The notes beneath the pieces were generated by a model, which was not told the origin of the DNA, made no database searches, and saw only the letters and a program-made list of their open reading frames with translations. This document shows, in pieces, positions 58,799 to 64,000 of a stretch of DNA of 64,000 bases (its first letter is position 1; each line of letters opens with the position of its first letter). The stretch covers positions 105,521 to 169,520 of the forward strand of contig QCVS01000001.1 of the NCBI GenBank assembly GCA_003210285.1. The letters run 5' to 3'. The translations under genes and the position numbers were made by a program. Source of the stretch: Prochlorococcus sp. AG-686-J21. Lineage in GTDB: Bacteria; Cyanobacteriota; Cyanobacteriia; PCC-6307; Cyanobiaceae.

Positions 58799-60026
58799 TG
58801 TACTCGCTATTTATTTCAACGTACTTTTTAGACAAATCACAACCCCAAGCAGTTCCTTTTTCTGTACCAGAATTAAGATTAAGAACTATTGATACTATAT
58901 CCTCAACTAAATATTTACCATTCATTTTTGTTCGCATGTAATTGGTAACTTTGTTAGTATCATATTCTTTTAATTTACCCTTTTTCAAAATCTGAAAGTC
59001 TCCAATATATAAATCAACAAGATCTAATTTAAAATCAATTCCAGAGTTACCTGCAGCTGAAATAATTCTGCCCCAATTTGGATCACAACCATGAATTGCA
59101 GTTTTTACTAATGAAGAATTACATATAGATTTAGCCATCTTAATTGCATCTGAATTATTCTTTGCCCCTTCAACCAAAACTTCTAACAAGCAATTTGCGC
59201 CTTCTCCATCTCTAGCGATATTTTTTGCCAAGCTTTGGCATATAATATCAATTCCGGCTTGAATCTTTGATAAAAATTTCTTATCAATTTTTTTCCCTGA
59301 ATTTATTCCTATAAAGGCATCATTAGTACTTGTCTCTCCATCAACAGAAATAGCATTAAAAGACTTTTTAACAGCAACAGAAATCATCTTATCCCAATCT
59401 TCTTTATCAACTCCAACATCACATGTAAGAAAGGCTAACATTGTAGCCATATTTGGATAAATCATTCCTGATCCTTTTGCTAATCCAGATATCTTGACCT
59501 TTCTACCTTCAATAAATGTTTCTATAGTTATTTTTTTGTCAACTAAATCAGTAGTTAAAATAGCTTCTGCAGCATCCTGTAAACTATTTTTATTTAACTC
59601 CTTGACCAAATTAGGTAAATTATCAATTAAATTTTTTATTTGAATTGGTATGCCAATTACACCCGTTGAGCACATTAAAACTTCTTCTTCATTTATTCCT
59701 AATATTTGTGAGACCTCCTTGGTGGCAATCAAAGTATGTTGAGTACCAAAATCTCCCGTACAAGCATTTGCTTGTCCGGAATTTATTAATATTGCTCTTA
59801 TCTGACCTGAAGACTGTTTAATCCTTTGTTCACAAATATCTACGCAGGATGCTCGTACTATTGATTGTGTAAACAGACCACTACAAATGCTATTCTCTGG
59901 GGCTAATATTAAAGCCAAGTCTTTTTTCTTAGAATCTTTTAATCCTGCAGCAATACCTGCAAAAGAAAAACCATTAGGCGTTTCCCCATCACTCACAAAT
60001 GACCAATTAGTCTTAATCTGACTCAA
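58791..60026 (-). CDS. argJ: Glutamate N-acetyltransferase/amino-acid acetyltransferase
   Basis: 'INSGQANACTGDFG', 'GSGMIYPNMATMLAFLTCD' with autocleavage motif. Confidence 0.95.
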   Translation of the reverse strand: MSQIKTNWSFVSDGETPNGFSFAGIAAGLKDSKKKDLALILAPENSICSGLFTQSIVRASCVDICEQRIKQSSGQIRAILINSGQANACTGDFGTQHTLIATKEVSQILGINEEEVLMCSTGVIGIPIQIKNLIDNLPNLVKELNKNSLQDAAEAILTTDLVDKKITIETFIEGRKVKISGLAKGSGMIYPNMATMLAFLTCDVGVDKEDWDKMISVAVKKSFNAISVDGETSTNDAFIGINSGKKIDKKFLSKIQAGIDIICQSLAKNIARDGEGANCLLEVLVEGAKNNSDAIKMAKSICNSSLVKTAIHGCDPNWGRIISAAGNSGIDFKLDLVDLYIGDFQILKKGKLKEYDTNKVTNYMRTKMNGKYLVEDIVSIVLNLNSGTEKGTAWGCDLSKKYVEINSEYTT

Positions 60027-60100
60027 TCTTTTTTATAAATTAAACTTATAATAACTATTCTTTTCATTAAAACACTGCCATATAGATTCTTATTAAATTT

Positions 60101-60715
60101 ATGAGCATCCAACCAAAATTAAAAAATAAACAACGAAGAATAGGTCTTACTGGAGGTATTGCAAGTGGAAAATCTACAATAGCTAGCTACATAAAGAAAT
60201 ATAAAGACATTCCAATATTAGATGCAGATCAATATTCAAAAGAACTAATCAAGCCAAAAAGTAATAGCTATAAAAAAGTTTTAGCTTATTTTGGACCTCA
60301 AATAGTTGACGAGTATTCTTCAGAAAATGAAATAAACGTGGCATTATTAAAAAAAATAATTTTCGAAAATTCTATACATAGAACATGGATTCAAAATCTT
60401 CTTCATCCATTAATAAAAGAAAAAATGATAGAAGAATGTAATCAATTTGAAAAAAATAAAATTTTACTTTTGGTTGTCCCTTTGCTATTTGAAGCAAAAT
60501 TTACGGACCTTTGTACTGAAATATGGTTAGTAAAATGTCCAAGAGAAATACAAAAAAAAAGACTTATGAAAAGAAATAAAATCAGTAATAATAATGCTGA
60601 GAAAATTATAAATCTTCAATTAAATTTTGAAGATAAATCTAAATTTTCAGATATAATTTTAGACAATTCAGATGATCAAAAGTTATGGATTAATACAATA
60701 CAAAAACTTCTTTAG
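60101..60715 (+). CDS. coaE: Dephospho-CoA kinase
   Basis: 'RIGLTGGIASGKSTIASYI', 'ILDADQYSKEL', 'LVVPLLFE'. Confidence 0.92.
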   Translation: MSIQPKLKNKQRRIGLTGGIASGKSTIASYIKKYKDIPILDADQYSKELIKPKSNSYKKVLAYFGPQIVDEYSSENEINVALLKKIIFENSIHRTWIQNLLHPLIKEKMIEECNQFEKNKILLLVVPLLFEAKFTDLCTEIWLVKCPREIQKKRLMKRNKISNNNAEKIINLQLNFEDKSKFSDIILDNSDDQKLWINTIQKLL

Positions 60716-60718
60716 AAA

Positions 60719-62191
60719 TTAACTATTTAGTTTTTCTGAAATAAGTTGATTAGCAAGTTTGGGATCTGCTTTACCTTTAGTTTTTTTCATAAGCTGTCCT
60801 ACAAAAAAACCAAGGAGTTTAGTTTTTCCCTCCTTAAAAGATTTAACTTCTTTAGGATATTCAATAATAAGTTCTTCAATAATTGGCAAAATACTTGCAG
60901 AATCAGATATCATTGCCAAGCCTTTTTCTTCAACTACTTTTTGTGGAGAAATATTGTCCTTAATTAATTCTGGTAAGATTTCTTTTGCTATTTTTCCACT
61001 AATAACTTTTTTAGAAATCATATTAATCATCTCTGCAAGGTTATTAGGACTAAGCTTTAAGTCAGCAAAACTTTGTTTTTTTGATTTCAAATAGCCAACA
61101 ATGTCACTTGTTATCCAATTTGAGGCAAGTTTGGGATCAGCACCGTTTGCTACGGTCTCTTCAAAAAAGTTTGCCATAAAAACTTCATCTGAAATAACTC
61201 TTGAATCATATGGTGACAAGCCTAATTCTTTGACATATTTTTTTCTTTTCTTAGAAGGTAATTCAGGCAATTCATTAAGCCATTTATCTTTTTGTTCTTT
61301 TGATATTTCAATTGGGCCAAGATCAGGATCTGGGAAATATCTATAATCACTACTACCCTCCTTTAATCTCATACTTTTTGTTAATTGCTTAGCTTCGTCC
61401 CAAAGCCTGGTTTCTTGATAAATTTCCCCCCCATTCTCATATACATCAATTTGCCTTTCTATTTCATACTCACAAGCCTTTTGAATAGCAGAGAAAGAAT
61501 TCATATTCTTTATTTCAACTTTGGTACCGAAAGGGGAATTAGGGCCTCTTCTAACTGAAATGTTTACATCACACCTGAGTGAACCCTCTTGCATATTTCC
61601 GTCTGAAACACCAAGATACCTAACAGTTCTTCTTATTTCTGAAGCATATTCTGATGCCTCTCTACCTGTCCTAATATCTGGTTTACTTACGATCTCAACG
61701 AGTGCTATACCTGCACGATTGTAATCAACCAATGAATATTTAGAACCAGCTAATCGATCGCTTCCTACATGAACTAATTTACCAGCATCTTCTTCCATAT
61801 GAAGTCTTTCTATACCGATTTTTTTTAAATAAGTTTCTTTATCTTTTTCTGCTATTTCAACTTCTAACCAACCATTTTCTGCTAAGGGTTCATCAAATTG
61901 AGAGATTTGATAATTTTTAGGCAAATCAGGGTAAAAATACTGTTTTCTATCAAATTTACAATGTTCTGCAACATTTAGATTTAAAGCTAGAGAAGTTTTT
62001 ACTGCATACTCTAAAACAGTTTCATTTAAAACAGGGAGTGTTCCTGGCAACCCACAAACAACAGGATCTACATGAGTATTAGGTTCATCGCCAAAAGCAG
62101 TTGATGCAGATGTAAATATTTTACTTTTAGTATTAAGCTGGACATGGGTTTCTAAACCAATCACAGCTTCCCAAGGTTCTAAATTTTTCAT
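60719..62191 (-). CDS. gatB: Asp-tRNA(Asn)/Glu-tRNA(Gln) amidotransferase subunit GatB
   Basis: 'EAVIGLETHVQLNTKSKIF', 'DYNRAGIALVEIVSKPDIR', 'QEGSLRCDVNISVR'. Confidence 0.96.
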   Translation of the reverse strand: MKNLEPWEAVIGLETHVQLNTKSKIFTSASTAFGDEPNTHVDPVVCGLPGTLPVLNETVLEYAVKTSLALNLNVAEHCKFDRKQYFYPDLPKNYQISQFDEPLAENGWLEVEIAEKDKETYLKKIGIERLHMEEDAGKLVHVGSDRLAGSKYSLVDYNRAGIALVEIVSKPDIRTGREASEYASEIRRTVRYLGVSDGNMQEGSLRCDVNISVRRGPNSPFGTKVEIKNMNSFSAIQKACEYEIERQIDVYENGGEIYQETRLWDEAKQLTKSMRLKEGSSDYRYFPDPDLGPIEISKEQKDKWLNELPELPSKKRKKYVKELGLSPYDSRVISDEVFMANFFEETVANGADPKLASNWITSDIVGYLKSKKQSFADLKLSPNNLAEMINMISKKVISGKIAKEILPELIKDNISPQKVVEEKGLAMISDSASILPIIEELIIEYPKEVKSFKEGKTKLLGFFVGQLMKKTKGKADPKLANQLISEKLNS

Positions 62192-62271
62192 TATTAAATG
62201 TTCTTCTCTTAATCTTATTGGATATAAGTTAAAAGAGGATCAAAACATATTGAAATTATAAAAATAATTAA

Positions 62272-63375
62272 ATGAAATCAGATACTAAAAATTCAATTTT
62301 AATTATTGGTGGAGGTTTAATAGGTTTATCTATTGCTTATGAATTTGCACGTAATAAATTCAAAGTTGAAGTTTTAAGCAAAAACAGAAGCGAATCTGCT
62401 GGATTCGTTGCGGCAGGAATGCTAGCCACCCATGCTGAAGGACTTGAAGATGAATTATTCATATTTGGACAACAAAGTCAAAATTTAATTCCAGAATGGA
62501 TTAAAAATATCGAACAAGATAGTGGTATTGATTGTGGTTTAAAAAAATGTGGAATAGTCGTACCCTTTGAAAATATTAAAAAATTGAAGAAATTCAAAAC
62601 TTATCAATACGGAAAATATTTAAATCAGAAAAGCCTAAGGAAAGAAATCGTTGGAATACATGCCAAATGGGAGCATGGATTACTTTTTGAACAAGACGGC
62701 CAGATAGACAATAGAAGGAGACTTATGCGTGCTCTTGAGCGTGCATGTTCTTTGCATGGGGTTAAATTCCAAGAAGGAGCAGATGTAAAAGAATTGATAT
62801 TAGAAAAGAATAAAATTCTTGGTGCAAAAGTTTTAAATGCTACTGGGGAAATAAAAAATATTTTTAGTGAAAAAGTAATTTTATGTTGCGGTGCTTGGAG
62901 TAAAAAAGTGTTAAATAATTTACCAATTTTTCCTGTAAAGGGACAAATGATGTCAATACAAGGTCCAGAAAATTCTATTAAAAGAGTTCTTTTTGGTCCT
63001 AATACTTACTTAGTTCCTAGAGATGATGGTCTTATAGTTGTTGGTGCAACCGTTGAAGATAATGCTGAATTTACTCAAGGAAATACTCCAAATGGAATAA
63101 ATCAACTTCAGAAAGGTATTAAATCTTTATTACCAGAAGCATTGAACTGGCCACAAATGGAACATTGGTGGGGATTCAGGCCTTGTACACCTGACTTCAA
63201 GCCGATAATTGGCAAATCAGACGTCGGTAATCTTTATATAGCTACCGGTCACTATAGAAATGGAGTACTTTTTTCAGCAATTACAAGCGATATTATGTTC
63301 AAATTAATTCAAGAAAAAACTCTCAACAATATTGAGACTAATTTTCTTAAAAAATTTAGTTTCAATAGGTTTTAA
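62272..63375 (+). CDS. FAD-dependent glycine oxidase (ThiO)-like
   Basis: 'ILIIGGGLIGLSIAYEFARNKFKVEVLSK', 'AAGMLATHAEG', 'WGFRPCTPDFKPIIG', 'ATGHYRNGVLFS'. Confidence 0.85.
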   Translation: MKSDTKNSILIIGGGLIGLSIAYEFARNKFKVEVLSKNRSESAGFVAAGMLATHAEGLEDELFIFGQQSQNLIPEWIKNIEQDSGIDCGLKKCGIVVPFENIKKLKKFKTYQYGKYLNQKSLRKEIVGIHAKWEHGLLFEQDGQIDNRRRLMRALERACSLHGVKFQEGADVKELILEKNKILGAKVLNATGEIKNIFSEKVILCCGAWSKKVLNNLPIFPVKGQMMSIQGPENSIKRVLFGPNTYLVPRDDGLIVVGATVEDNAEFTQGNTPNGINQLQKGIKSLLPEALNWPQMEHWWGFRPCTPDFKPIIGKSDVGNLYIATGHYRNGVLFSAITSDIMFKLIQEKTLNNIETNFLKKFSFNRF

Positions 63376-63387
63376 TTTTAAATTTCT

Positions 63388-63846
63388 TTAATTTTCTGCT
63401 CGCCATTCAGAATCAGAAGTCTCCCAATCACATATTTCATGTTGATCAAACCATAAATTAATTTCAAATTTCGCTGTTTCTTCTCCATCTGAACCATGAA
63501 TTATATTTCTACCTATATTAATAGCTAAATCTCCTCTTATAGTGCCAGGTTCAGCCTCAAGAGGTTTTGTAGCACCAATTAATTTTCTAGCGCTTAAGAT
63601 TACTCCTTCTCCTTCCCAAATCATCGCAACCACAGGACCACTTGATATAAAGTCGACTAAATCCTTAAAAAAAGGTCTCTCTCTATGTACCCCATAATGG
63701 TCTTGAGCAAGTTGCTTTGATGGAATTAATTGTTTTAAACCTACCAATTTAAAGCCTTTTTTTTCAAACCTTCCAATAATCTCTGCAACATATCCTCTCT
63801 GAACACCATCTGGTTTAATTGCAAGAAACGTTCTCTCTTTAATCAT
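63388..63846 (-). CDS. ndk: Nucleoside diphosphate kinase
   Basis: '[14 protein letters not shown]', '[16 protein letters not shown]'. Confidence 0.96.
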   Translation of the reverse strand: MIKERTFLAIKPDGVQRGYVAEIIGRFEKKGFKLVGLKQLIPSKQLAQDHYGVHRERPFFKDLVDFISSGPVVAMIWEGEGVILSARKLIGATKPLEAEPGTIRGDLAINIGRNIIHGSDGEETAKFEINLWFDQHEICDWETSDSEWRAEN

Positions 63847-64000
63847 TTAATTAGTAATCTCTCTATGTATATTCTTCTTTTAGGTGGTAACTTGGCAAGT
63901 AATCATTAAAATAAAAAATATAGATTTGAGTAATTTTCCAAAACTTATATAAATCACAAAACTAAAATTGAACAATTTTGATCCAAACAAATTAAATAAA

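Noticed and set aside
60746-61724. Plus-strand ORFs antisense to gatB
   Set aside because: Shadow ORFs of gatB; two overlap each other in different frames.
1-64000. CRISPR arrays, transposons, integrases, restriction or toxin-antitoxin modules
   Set aside because: None recognised on either strand; the window is almost entirely core gene content apart from small ORF clusters and the tRNA-Leu spacer.

Overview
The window is an AT-rich, gene-dense, mostly core segment of a cyanobacterial chromosome. It looks like Prochlorococcus, probably a high-light-adapted clade, judging from small Hli proteins, PsbX and PetL peptides, Ycf66, a permuted tmRNA with tag ANKIVSFSRQTAPVAA, and the overall housekeeping content. 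I see no CRISPR array, transposase, integrase or phage module. Major blocks are: pterin/flavin genes; rimO; VKOR-Trx; nadB; a TolC-type protein; htrA; ABC-F; a Ktr/Trk K+ system with an SLC13 permease and an NDH-2-like enzyme; cysH/coaX/bcp/PPTase; rarA; pgm; sufBCDS; a BacA/SbmA-like ABC exporter; ycf66/psbX; accC; tRNA-Leu; PRC-barrel/smc; tmRNA; parA-like; argJ; coaE; gatB; thiO-like; ndk. The items most worth a second look are: (1) a 4'-phosphopantetheinyl transferase split exactly at an in-frame A_AAA_AAA slippery site, where a -1 shift restores the GIDIER catalytic motif; (2) a degenerate 5'-half copy of tRNA-Leu about 216 bp upstream of the intact gene, with a hairpin-rich noncoding spacer; (3) a tRNA-Leu with anticodon AAG; (4) a two-piece permuted tmRNA; (5) an orphan ParA-like ATPase with an out-of-frame overlapping, membrane-anchored small partner; (6) a stand-alone LigD-phosphoesterase-like mini-protein next to SMC; (7) several small ORFs missing from the supplied ORF track, including PetL, Hli, and a twin-CX3C peptide. 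All homology statements come from reading motifs by eye; no searches were run.
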